From positions 33,250-97,249 of the forward strand of contig JAQTLX010000015.1 of assembly GCA_028714695.1 (NCBI GenBank): a stretch of 64,000 nt of DNA, in the 5' to 3' direction. This DNA is from Ignavibacteria bacterium (lineage in GTDB: Bacteria; Bacteroidota; Ignavibacteria; Tepidaquicellales; Tepidaquicellaceae). The notes below the pieces were generated by a model. The model searched no databases, was not told the origin of the DNA, and saw only the letters and a program-made list of their open reading frames with translations. Below are positions 27,624-35,382 of this stretch, piece after piece; within the stretch, counting starts at the first letter, position 1, and the number at the start of each line of letters is the position of its first letter. The translations under genes and the position numbers were made by a program.

Positions 27624-30137
27624 ATGAAACTTATAGAAAAAATATCGGAAAGCAATCTGAGATTCTTCATTATTCTCTTTGCTTTTATTTGCCTGATTTT
27701 GAATGTAGTTGCATTCGAAAACAATCTGTTTTCCCGCAGAATGACCACGGATGACTGCCTTTGGGTTCCAAAGGGAGATTCAACAAGCCCTGAATCCCTT
27801 TTAATGATCACTCAAATCATCCCCGGCGGTGTTGCGGACCAGGCAGGACTTAAAGATGGCGACCTTCTGATTGCAATTAACGGAAAAAAATTCTCGAATA
27901 CGCTTAATGCTATGGACATTCTAAATGAATATAGCAATCAGTTCGTAACTTATACCGTATTGAGAAATAATATTATACTGAATATAGATATTTGGGTATA
28001 TAAGTTCGTAAGCGTAAGTTTCCTGATTTTCTGGATTGTCGGACTTGCTTTCCTGTTTGTAGGCTCTCTCGTGGGATACTCAAAGCCGAAAGAACTTACA
28101 TCGCGCCTGTTCTTCTTTTTCTCATCATCGGCTTCTATAGGTCTTGTACTTTATTCCGGCATAAACCCTGCCGGTTCTCTCAGACTCGATACTCTGAGCG
28201 GATTTACGGGTTTTCTTTATGAGTTTATGAACAGAATATATGCGCTTGCAATGGTTTTAATTCCTGCTTTGTATGTTCATTTCTTCCTTACGTTCCCGAA
28301 TAAATATGAATTCAAAAGAAGGAAATTGTTTCTGTGGGTGATTTATATTATAGTTCTTATACCGCTCTTATTTATATATGTGAGCCCTGCTGCTTTTCAA
28401 AAACCGCTTTCGATTTATCTTACCAAGGTAATCCCTGTCCTTTATTTCATAATAGGCACAAGATTTTTCAGAAGGTCATCTAAAAGAGTAACAGATCCGG
28501 GTTTAAAAAAATCACTTTCTATTATCAGCAAAGGATTCATGTTCGGGGGACTTGGTATATCATATTACCTGATTTTCACACTGGTGAATAAAGATCCATA
28601 TTTCCTGGTGAATCCGCTGTATCTGCTTCCGAACATTCTAATTCTTGCTATTCCAATTTCATTCGGATTCTCAATAATTAAATACAGGATTCTTGATACC
28701 GAATTTATCGTTAAGAAAAGTATTATCTTCGGTATAGTGACTCTGTTCATAATAACCGTTTATCTCGTCCTTGTATATCTGATGAACTCTTACTTCAAAG
28801 GTGTTTTTAAAGGCAGCAATCAGTTATTAATAATTACGTTCATAATTATTTTCACATTCTCATTCGATTTCGTAAACAAGTATGCAAAGGAATTCGTCGA
28901 TAAACAGTTTTACAGGGAAAGATACAATTACCGTAAATCACTCCTGAATTTCACAAAAGAAACATCTTATATAAATAATATCGAGGACCTCGTTAAAAGC
29001 ATAAGAGAATTTCTCAGAGATACAGTCGGAATTTCTGCCTTCAATCTGCGTGTATTTAATCTCAGATATTTAAAAGCGCTTGATTTAAGCGTCGATAAAA
29101 GTATAGATGAAATTCTGAAAAGAATTCTTACGAATAAAAATGAACCTGTACTCGTGAATGCCCTTAAAATAAGCGAACTCGGACTTACGGAGTACGAGAC
29201 GGATTTACTGAAAGCAAGGAACATAAAGTTGCTTATTCCGATTTATCTTAAGGATGAACTTATGGGTACTATCAGTTTCGGAGATAAAAAATCGGGAAAG
29301 GCATTCTCCGATGAAGATATTGACCTGCTAAAATCTTTTGCTTCTCAAAGCGCTATCTGCCTTGAAAATACAAGACTGCTCCGCGAACAGGCTGATAAAC
29401 AGAAATATGAAGAAGAGGTAAATATTGCCGCAAGAATACAAAACAGCCTGCTCCCCAAATCATGCGAAATCCATCCGCGCCTTGAAATTTGCGGATTCTC
29501 AAAACCTGCGGAAAATATCGGAGGCGATTTCTATGACATTATAAGAGTTTCGGAAAATAAAATTCTCGTCGCAATTGCCGATGTATCGGATAAAGGTATC
29601 CCTGCAGCGCTCTATATGTCGCAGGTACAGGCAATGATACAGTTCGCCGCGAATATTTTTGAATCGCCGAAAGAAATTCTGATTGAAATAAATAAACAAA
29701 TATTTGACCAACTGGACAAATATTCTTTCGTAACTGCTTTGATTGCTATTTTTGACCTTGAAAAGAATAAAGTGAAAATTGCCCGCGCAGGCCACTCTCC
29801 GCTTATTCTTATAAGAGATAATTCTATTGAAAGAATTTATTCAAAGGGAATCGGTATAGGACTCGAAAAAGACGCTTTGTTCACGAATAACATAAACGAT
29901 GTTGAATTGGATATCAAGCCGAATGACCTGTATTTCATGTACTCTGACGGATTATCAGAAGCAATGAATTCAAATAAAGAATTATATACCGCCGAAAGAT
30001 TGGAACAAAAACTCCTTAACCTTACCGGGGTAAATACCGAAACAATCAAAAACGATATTCTGGATGATGTAGACATATTCAGAGGTAATACGCCTATAAA
30101 TGACGATATAACTTTTGTAGCCCTGAAAGTAAAATAA
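27624..30137 (+). CDS. PDZ-membrane-GAF-SpoIIE serine phosphatase (paralogue 2)
   Basis: An 837-residue paralogue of the preceding gene with the same domain order. TM1 FFIILFAFICLILNVVAF, a PDZ with IIPGGVADQAGLKDGDLLIA, a membrane region with the shared GYSKPKELTSRLFF motif, a GAF-like domain, and SpoIIE motifs GGDFYDI, IADVSDKGIPAALYMS, GHSP, MYSDGLSEA and DDITFVA. ATG at 27624 with 15 nt between the genes indicates one transcript. The best conserved parts between paralogues are the membrane linker (KEFVDKQFY/RERYNYRKSLL) and the phosphatase, while the PDZ and GAF domains diverge, which is compatible with separate input signals. Confidence 0.88.
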   Translation: MKLIEKISESNLRFFIILFAFICLILNVVAFENNLFSRRMTTDDCLWVPKGDSTSPESLLMITQIIPGGVADQAGLKDGDLLIAINGKKFSNTLNAMDILNEYSNQFVTYTVLRNNIILNIDIWVYKFVSVSFLIFWIVGLAFLFVGSLVGYSKPKELTSRLFFFFSSSASIGLVLYSGINPAGSLRLDTLSGFTGFLYEFMNRIYALAMVLIPALYVHFFLTFPNKYEFKRRKLFLWVIYIIVLIPLLFIYVSPAAFQKPLSIYLTKVIPVLYFIIGTRFFRRSSKRVTDPGLKKSLSIISKGFMFGGLGISYYLIFTLVNKDPYFLVNPLYLLPNILILAIPISFGFSIIKYRILDTEFIVKKSIIFGIVTLFIITVYLVLVYLMNSYFKGVFKGSNQLLIITFIIIFTFSFDFVNKYAKEFVDKQFYRERYNYRKSLLNFTKETSYINNIEDLVKSIREFLRDTVGISAFNLRVFNLRYLKALDLSVDKSIDEILKRILTNKNEPVLVNALKISELGLTEYETDLLKARNIKLLIPIYLKDELMGTISFGDKKSGKAFSDEDIDLLKSFASQSAICLENTRLLREQADKQKYEEEVNIAARIQNSLLPKSCEIHPRLEICGFSKPAENIGGDFYDIIRVSENKILVAIADVSDKGIPAALYMSQVQAMIQFAANIFESPKEILIEINKQIFDQLDKYSFVTALIAIFDLEKNKVKIARAGHSPLILIRDNSIERIYSKGIGIGLEKDALFTNNINDVELDIKPNDLYFMYSDGLSEAMNSNKELYTAERLEQKLLNLTGVNTETIKNDILDDVDIFRGNTPINDDITFVALKVK

Positions 30138-30458
30138 CATTAAATTTCTTCTTAGCAATTAAATATTTAATATTTTCATTTCATCAAACAATTATCGTAA
30201 TCATCAATAATAGTATTCAATTGTTCCTCATTAATATCAGTTGAATGTATTTCTTCTTCGTGTGTATTAACATTTGGAGATTCCAAACGGTTTATCTCTT
30301 CGATTCAGCCTGCGATATTAGTCGCGGGTAAATGTAGAAATTCTCTATAAACGTTTTAACGGTTCAAAAAGACATAACTGAGGTTTTGTATCGGTACGTC
30401 ATTGCAGATAATATCAAAGAAACAAATTATTAAATAGAACAAGGCTCAGTATTTCGTC
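30138..30458. other. intergenic region with a possible coding remnant
   Basis: A 321-nt gap between the phosphatase pair and the convergent msrBA gene. On the minus strand an open stretch of about 42 codons (30304 down to a TGA at 30176-30178) encodes an acidic tail (HEEEIHSTDINEEQLN), closed upstream by an in-frame TGA. It has no recognisable family and may be a decayed gene end or chance. No strong hairpin with a T-run is visible. Confidence 0.3.
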
Positions 30459-31427
30459 TCAATCAAATATTTTCTTATATACGTGACAATACGGCTGCTT
30501 TCCGGTCACATCATAATATTTCTGATGATAGTCTTCCGCTCTCCAGAATTTGTTTGCCTTCGTTATTTCTGTTGCGACCTTATAACCTTTGCCGGACAAT
30601 ATGCTTACAACATTCTCCGCAGCCTTTTTCTGTTCATCGTTCAGATAAAACACGCCTGAACGGTATTGTTCTCCTACATCCGGTCCCTGCCTGTTCACCT
30701 GCGTGAAATCGTGAATTTCGAAAAACAATTTTGTGAGTTTCTCGTATGTCACTTTCGAAGGATCGAATATTACCTCCAGCGCTTCGGCATGGCCTGTTGT
30801 ACCCGAACATACCTGCTCGTAAGTAGGATTGTCTTTATGTCCGCCTATATACCCTACTGTAGTTTTAATCACGCCTTCAGTATTCTCCATTAAATATTGA
30901 ACGCCCCAGAAGCATCCGCCCGCAAAATAAGCCGTATCGGTTTTCGTATCTGTCATTTTATCGTATGGAATAAATTTTAATGATATCGAATTCACACAAT
31001 GTCTTGTATCCTTTTGCGTAAAACCTTCTCCGAGAAAAACATGACCGAGATGCGCTCCGCAATTCGAACAGATTATTTCCGTTCTCATTCCGTCTTTGTC
31101 GGGAATACGCGTCACGGCACCGGGAATTTCATCATCGAAACTCGGCCACCCGCAGCCCGAATCGAATTTATCGTCCGACTTGTATAATTTTGCATCGCAC
31201 CTCTTGCAGAGGTAGTAACCTTTGCCTTTGAAATTTTCATATTCTCCCGAATATGCCCTCTCTGTTCCTTTATTGATTATCACTCTTTCTTCTTCAGGAG
31301 TGAGAGGATTATATTTTTTGGTAGTATCCATTTTTTGTTTGATAGAAGAGTTACTGTTTACCGATTTGGTCTGCGAACAACCCAGAATAAGTATAACAGT
31401 CAGTACAACTAATAATATGCTTTTCAT
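30459..31427 (-). CDS. msrBA: MsrB-MsrA fusion methionine sulfoxide reductase, lipoprotein
   Basis: A 322-residue bifunctional enzyme repairing both epimers of methionine sulfoxide. A lipoprotein signal (LLVVLTVILILGCSQ) anchors it on the periplasmic side of a membrane. The MsrB domain comes first (about 38-150): zinc cysteines in LCKRCD and ICSNCG, catalytic Cys in RHCVNSIS. The MsrA domain follows (about 160-320): catalytic GGCFWG, GHAEALEV, and the EDYHQKYY segment. The B-then-A order is one of the two known fusion orders. It is transcribed leftward, away from the lipoprotein gene at 31558 by 130 nt of AT-rich heptamer repeat. Confidence 0.93.
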   Translation of the reverse strand: MKSILLVVLTVILILGCSQTKSVNSNSSIKQKMDTTKKYNPLTPEEERVIINKGTERAYSGEYENFKGKGYYLCKRCDAKLYKSDDKFDSGCGWPSFDDEIPGAVTRIPDKDGMRTEIICSNCGAHLGHVFLGEGFTQKDTRHCVNSISLKFIPYDKMTDTKTDTAYFAGGCFWGVQYLMENTEGVIKTTVGYIGGHKDNPTYEQVCSGTTGHAEALEVIFDPSKVTYEKLTKLFFEIHDFTQVNRQGPDVGEQYRSGVFYLNDEQKKAAENVVSILSGKGYKVATEITKANKFWRAEDYHQKYYDVTGKQPYCHVYKKIFD

Positions 31428-31526
31428 TTATATATCTCCTGCATACTAAAACGAATTCAGAAGACATAAAATTCCAGAACTATTAAATTAATAATTTAAC
31501 AATCGTTAATATAAATTAGCGATTAC

Positions 31527-31561
31527 TAATTATTAATTATTAATTACTAATTATTAATTAC
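31527..31561. repeat. heptamer tandem repeat TAATTAY, 5 copies
   Basis: Five consecutive 7-nt units (TAATTAT, TAATTAT, TAATTAC, TAATTAT, TAATTAC). The last unit covers the stop codon (31558-31560) of the downstream lipoprotein gene. A related tract lies after the paralogous gene at 31835-31877. Confidence 0.85.
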
Positions 31562-31800
31562 TTATTGTTCTTCGCTCTTTTCTTAAGCGAATCCAGTTCA
31601 ATCTGCATCTGTTTCAGTTTTTCATCCTGATTCTTACTTTCCTTGTTCAGACTGTCCATGGTTTTATTTAGATTACGCGTCTTGTCTATCAGACTGTCCG
31701 CGCTGTTCTTAATTTCCTGCCTTTTTTTCTCGTCATTATTCTTTGTAGTACACCCATATAAAAGAACAAATGACACCAGTAAAACATACAAATATTTCAT
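31558..31800 (-). CDS. small coiled-coil lipoprotein (paralogue 1)
   Basis: An 80-residue predicted lipoprotein: signal MKYLYVLLVSFVLLYGC with lipobox LLYGC, then a charged helix with heptad spacing (SADSLIDKTRNLNKTMDSLNK and KLKQMQIELDSLKK) ending in basic residues. Size and architecture recall Braun-type lipoproteins, but this is analogy only; no C-terminal lysine-arginine consensus for peptidoglycan linkage is certain (the end is AKNNK). The gene 75 nt upstream at 31875 is a clear paralogue. Confidence 0.75.
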   Translation of the reverse strand: MKYLYVLLVSFVLLYGCTTKNNDEKKRQEIKNSADSLIDKTRNLNKTMDSLNKESKNQDEKLKQMQIELDSLKKRAKNNK

Positions 31801-31834
31801 AAATATTATATTTTAATAAATTTAATAATTATCT

Positions 31835-31877
31835 AATTCCCAATTATTAATTACTAATTATTAATTACTAATTGTTA
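31835..31877. repeat. heptamer tandem repeat of TAATTAC/TAATTAT/TAATTGT
   Basis: About six 7-nt units (CAATTAT, TAATTAC, TAATTAT, TAATTAC, TAATTGT, TAATTGT) that run into the stop codon of the second lipoprotein gene. It mirrors the tract behind the first paralogue, so repeat and gene may have been duplicated together. Confidence 0.8.
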
Positions 31878-32126
31878 ATTGTTTCCATTCATATTCTTCT
31901 GAAGCGAATCCAACTGCATCTGATACTGCTTCATCAAATCATCTTTTCTCTTGCTCTCAGCATTCAGACTATCCAGCGTTTTTTGAACTCCTAACTTTAC
32001 CGCATTCAGGCTATCAGTACTTCTTTTCAGTTTCTGCATATCCTGCATATTCTTCTCATCGCTTTTAGATGACGAACAACCATAAAGGACTGCAAACGCA
32101 ATGAACAAATAATAGAAATATTTCAT
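31875..32126 (-). CDS. small coiled-coil lipoprotein (paralogue 2)
   Basis: An 83-residue lipoprotein closely related to the one at 31558: signal MKYFYYLFIAFAVLYGC with lipobox VLYGC, serine-rich linker, then a helix with the shared motifs TDSLNA, TLDSLNAESK and MQLDSLQKN. It is likely attached to the outer membrane via its lipid and extends as a coiled coil into the periplasm. Expression direction is leftward toward its paralogue, so both may be on one transcript. Confidence 0.75.
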   Translation of the reverse strand: MKYFYYLFIAFAVLYGCSSSKSDEKNMQDMQKLKRSTDSLNAVKLGVQKTLDSLNAESKRKDDLMKQYQMQLDSLQKNMNGNN

Positions 32127-32516
32127 TTTATCTAATGTTTTAATTTAAAGCAAAATAAGAATTTAACTCGTTGATTTAAATACATTACCAAATATCATAC
32201 CTAATCAAAGTAAATTCGTTTAAATTTGGGCGAATGCCTCGCGCTCTTCTATATTCCGCGTTCTTCCGTCCTGTTTTTTTATCGGGAAAAATTCTTAATT
32301 CTTGGTTCTTGATTCTTAATTCTTGTTCGCCACGGCGAATCTTCGAATTCTTGATTCTCAATTCTTAATTCTGCTCTTTAAATTCGCGGCAGAATATTCC
32401 TGCTTGCCCTATATGAAAATTTGCAATCATTTTTAGTCTGCATCAATTTTTGAATTTAATCTTACCTATTAATTGCTGATATTTATTTAATAATTATTTA
32501 AATCAAACCGTTACAA
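32127..32516. other. non-coding region upstream of mutA with heptamers and a palindrome
   Basis: 390 nt between divergent genes. It contains five ATTCTTR/GTTCTTG heptamers (32291-32325), a palindrome TTCGCCACGGCGAA (32326-32339), then four more ATTCTNN heptamers (32347-32374). The last 60 nt before mutA are AT-rich and probably carry its promoter, but no confident -33/-7 or -35/-10 pair can be named. Confidence 0.7.
32291..32374. repeat. heptamer repeats ATTCTTA/G flanking a CGCC-AC-GGCG palindrome
   Basis: Units of 7 nt: ATTCTTA, ATTCTTG, GTTCTTG, ATTCTTA, ATTCTTG, then the 14-nt palindrome TTCGCCACGGCGAA, then after one spacer heptamer ATTCTTG, ATTCTCA, ATTCTTA, ATTCTGC. The same layout, with other heptamers and a longer version of the palindrome, recurs at 50363-50488. 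Confidence 0.85.
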
Positions 32517-34640
32517 ATGAGTAAACTTTCAGATAAATTAGACCTCAAGAAAGACTTTCCCGGTACGTCTTTTGAAGAATGGAAAAAGGCCGCTGAAAAA
32601 GATTTGAAAGGTGTTCCTTATGACAAGAAATTAATTACAAAAACTTACGAAGGAATAGATCTTTCTCCAATTTATACAAAAGATGATATAATTCACAATC
32701 CTCTGACCGGAAATTATCCGGGGTTCTCGAATTTTGTAAGAGGCAATAATGCGGACGGCTTCGTTAAAAATACGTGGGAAATTTCTCAGGAACTTCCCTA
32801 TTCAACAGCGGAAGAATTGAATGCCGCGTTAAAATTCGACCTCGCAAGAGGACTTTCATCGATTAATCTTAAACTCGACAAAGCGACATTGTTGTCTAAA
32901 GATCCAGATACGGCGGAAGTTAATGAAGTCGGCGTGAACGGGACTTCCATATCATGTATCAACGACCTCGAGAAGATTTTTAAGAATATTGATTTGACAC
33001 GTTATCATATTTTCATTGATACGGTTTATAACTCGCTTCCCTTCTTCACACTGTTTTATTCTTTCCTTAAAAAACATGAAATCGGAAACGTTAATGCATC
33101 TATTCTTACCGACCCTTATGCTTGTATAGTTAAATGCGGCAACCCTCCGCATGACGTGGAAAATGTTTTTGACGATATGTATAAGGTTACAAAATGGTGC
33201 ATAGAAAATAAGAACAGTATAAAAACTATCGGTGTAAATGGATTTAATTATATAAATTCAGGCGCAAACGCTGTTCAGGAACTGGCTTATGTTATTTCCA
33301 CAGCAATCGATTACATCGATAAGATGATAGATAAAGGATTGACAATCGACGAAATCGCTCCCAGATTCAATCTTACGTTCGGCTTATCGACATTCTATTT
33401 CATGGAAGTTGCAAAACTCCGTGCCGCAAGAATACTTTGGTCAAATATAATTGATGCTTATAAAGGCAAAGAATCATCTAAATCCGTTTCAATACACGGA
33501 AAGAGTTCCTTATACAACCAAACGCAAAACGATATTTATGTCAACCTGCTCAGAACAACTACAGAAGCATTCTCCGCTATCGTAGGAGGAGTTGACAGTA
33601 TGCATACAGGCGCATTCGATGAAATACTCGGTACTCCAGATGAATTCTCAAGAAGACTCGCGCGCAATACTCAAATCATATTAAAAGAAGAATCGCACCT
33701 TTACAATGTTATTGATCCTGCGGGCGGTTCATATTACGTTGAAGCCCTTACAGCAGAGATTGCCGGGAAGGCATGGGAACTCATTAAGGGTATCCAAAAA
33801 GAAGGCGGAATGCTCGAATCTATAAAGAAGAATATTCCACAGTCTGAAATTGAAAAAACTGCAGCCGAACGCAAAAAAGATTATTCGAAGAGAAAGAACT
33901 TAATAGTCGGCAACAATGCATACGCAAACGTTAAAGAGGAAAAAGCCGGCATTAAAGATAGCAAGGCTGAGGAAATCCATAAAAAACGTTCTGAATATAT
34001 AAAGAAAATAAGAGTTGAAGGAAATAACAGCAAACACGGAGAAATACTTGAAATTCTCCAGAACATAGCGAACAATTCCGATAAAGTTGTCGACCTCGCA
34101 ATCGAAGCATATATCAAAGGCGCAACAATCGGCGAAATTGGTAAGACTCTTCCGAGAAAAGATTCCGATCTGAAAGTAAATACTCTTAAAATTCACCGGG
34201 CATCCGATATCTTCGAAGAACTCAGGAATATTTCCTACGCTTACAAAGTGAAGAATGGTTTCTTCCCGAAAGCATTCCTCGCAACAATTGGTCCTTTGAA
34301 ACAACATAAACCCAGAGCGGATTTCTCAAGAGGATTCTTTGAAGTCGGCGGTTTCGATGTAATATACAATAAAGGCTATGACTCTCTGGATGAAGCAATT
34401 GATGCAGCGGTTAAATCTGATGCGAAAGTAACCGTTATTTGTTCAACTGACGATACTTACCCGGAAATCGTTCCGGTACTTGCTAAAGGACTTAAATCGA
34501 AAGTCAAAGACATGAAGGTTATTCTTGCAGGATATCCGAAAGAACAAATTGAAGAACATAAAAAATCAGGTGTCGATGATTTCATTTATCTCGGCGCTGA
34601 TGCTTATGTGCTCTTAAAAAATCTTTTAACGAATTATTAA
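32517..34640 (+). CDS. mutA: methylmalonyl-CoA mutase small (beta) subunit
   Basis: A 707-residue subunit of the adenosylcobalamin enzyme that interconverts (R)-methylmalonyl-CoA and succinyl-CoA. The barrel domain (about 20-480) has the family segments FSNFVRGNNADGFVKNTWEISQ and [24 protein letters not shown]. The C-terminal B12-like domain (about 570-700) lacks the DxHxxG cobalamin ligand motif, as expected of the structural small subunit. The substrate-contact region differs from mutB. It is separated from mutB by a 742-nt stretch with a GxxExxY gene and repeats, where subunit genes are normally adjacent. Confidence 0.93.
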   Translation: MSKLSDKLDLKKDFPGTSFEEWKKAAEKDLKGVPYDKKLITKTYEGIDLSPIYTKDDIIHNPLTGNYPGFSNFVRGNNADGFVKNTWEISQELPYSTAEELNAALKFDLARGLSSINLKLDKATLLSKDPDTAEVNEVGVNGTSISCINDLEKIFKNIDLTRYHIFIDTVYNSLPFFTLFYSFLKKHEIGNVNASILTDPYACIVKCGNPPHDVENVFDDMYKVTKWCIENKNSIKTIGVNGFNYINSGANAVQELAYVISTAIDYIDKMIDKGLTIDEIAPRFNLTFGLSTFYFMEVAKLRAARILWSNIIDAYKGKESSKSVSIHGKSSLYNQTQNDIYVNLLRTTTEAFSAIVGGVDSMHTGAFDEILGTPDEFSRRLARNTQIILKEESHLYNVIDPAGGSYYVEALTAEIAGKAWELIKGIQKEGGMLESIKKNIPQSEIEKTAAERKKDYSKRKNLIVGNNAYANVKEEKAGIKDSKAEEIHKKRSEYIKKIRVEGNNSKHGEILEILQNIANNSDKVVDLAIEAYIKGATIGEIGKTLPRKDSDLKVNTLKIHRASDIFEELRNISYAYKVKNGFFPKAFLATIGPLKQHKPRADFSRGFFEVGGFDVIYNKGYDSLDEAIDAAVKSDAKVTVICSTDDTYPEIVPVLAKGLKSKVKDMKVILAGYPKEQIEEHKKSGVDDFIYLGADAYVLLKNLLTNY

Positions 34641-34647
34641 AAAATTT

Positions 34648-34665
34648 ACCGCAAAGGACGCTAAG
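34648..34665 (+). repeat. left inverted repeat of the GxxExxY unit
   Basis: The 18-nt ACCGCAAAGGACGCTAAG lies 7 nt after the mutA stop. It matches at 15 of 18 positions the reverse complement of 35151-35168, so the two bracket the GxxExxY gene as imperfect inverted repeats. Confidence 0.6.
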
Positions 34666-34725
34666 TACGCAAAGATTTTATTAGTTACAAAAGAAATGAA
34701 ATTTGTTTCACTTTAGTTAAGTTGT

Positions 34726-35109
34726 ATGAAAATGACTGAAGATGAATTGTCAAATATTATTATTGGCTGTGCATTAAAAGTCCATAAGGTAATTGGTCCG
34801 GGATTGTTAGAATCAGTTTATGAAGAATGCTTGTACCATGAAATTAGGAAAAATAATTTAAACGTCAGCAAACAGGTGCCAATACCATTATTTTATGAAG
34901 ATGTAAGAATTGACTGCAGTTTTAGAGCAGATTTAATTGTTGAGGATAAAGTAATTATAGAAATAAAATCTATTAAGAAATTAGAAGATATTCACATTGC
35001 ACAGATATTATCATATTTGCGAATATCTAAGATTAAACTTGGACTTCTGTTCAATTTTAACGAAATATTGCTTATGAACGGCTTTAAAAGAGTTGTGAAT
35101 AATTTGTGA
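34726..35109 (+). CDS. GxxExxY protein (PF13366)
   Basis: A 127-residue protein of the GxxExxY family. The name-giving motif is visible as GPGLLESVYEECLYHE (G-x2-E-x2-Y, about residues 25-40), followed by FRADLIVEDKVIIEIKS, which resembles a PD-(D/E)xK nuclease core (D...E-x-K), and HIAQILSYLRISKIKLGLLFNF. The function is unknown; a nuclease-like fold is an inference from the DLIV...IEIKS pattern. It is lone between mutA and mutB and bracketed by imperfect inverted repeats, so it looks inserted. The start could also be ATG 34732. Confidence 0.88.
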   Translation: MKMTEDELSNIIIGCALKVHKVIGPGLLESVYEECLYHEIRKNNLNVSKQVPIPLFYEDVRIDCSFRADLIVEDKVIIEIKSIKKLEDIHIAQILSYLRISKIKLGLLFNFNEILLMNGFKRVVNNL

Positions 35110-35382
35110 GTCTGCTACAAAAAGTTTTTGCTCTTTGTTATATGATTAATCTTGGCGCTCTTTGCGGTGAATGCTCTATGTTTTTTTTCTTTGATATGGG
35201 ATTAATCTTGGCGATCTTTGCGGTGAATGCTCTAAGTTCTTGCTCTTTGTTATATGATTAAACTTTGCGTTCTTTGCGGTGAATGCTCTAAGTTCTTGCT
35301 CTTTGTTATATGATTAAACTTTGCGTTCTTTGCGGTGAATGCTCTTTAAGAAATTAAATTATTTTTAAAACATAAATTATAT
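35110..35382. repeat. 56-bp tandem repeat (4 copies) upstream of mutB
   Basis: The motif GCGGTGAATGCTCT recurs at 35164, 35220, 35276 and 35332, an exact 56-bp period that equals eight heptamers (for example CTCTTTG, TTATATG, ATTAAAC, TTTGCGT, TCTTTGC, GGTGAAT). Copies 3 and 4 are almost identical, while the first is diverged. The tract separates the GxxExxY gene from mutB and ends 37 nt before its start. Within it lies the right inverted repeat of the GxxExxY unit (35151-35168, minus orientation). Confidence 0.85.

Noticed and set aside
30176..30304. Small acidic gene on the minus strand
   Set aside because: Only 42 codons, closed by an upstream in-frame stop, with no start signal or recognisable family; kept only as a possible remnant.
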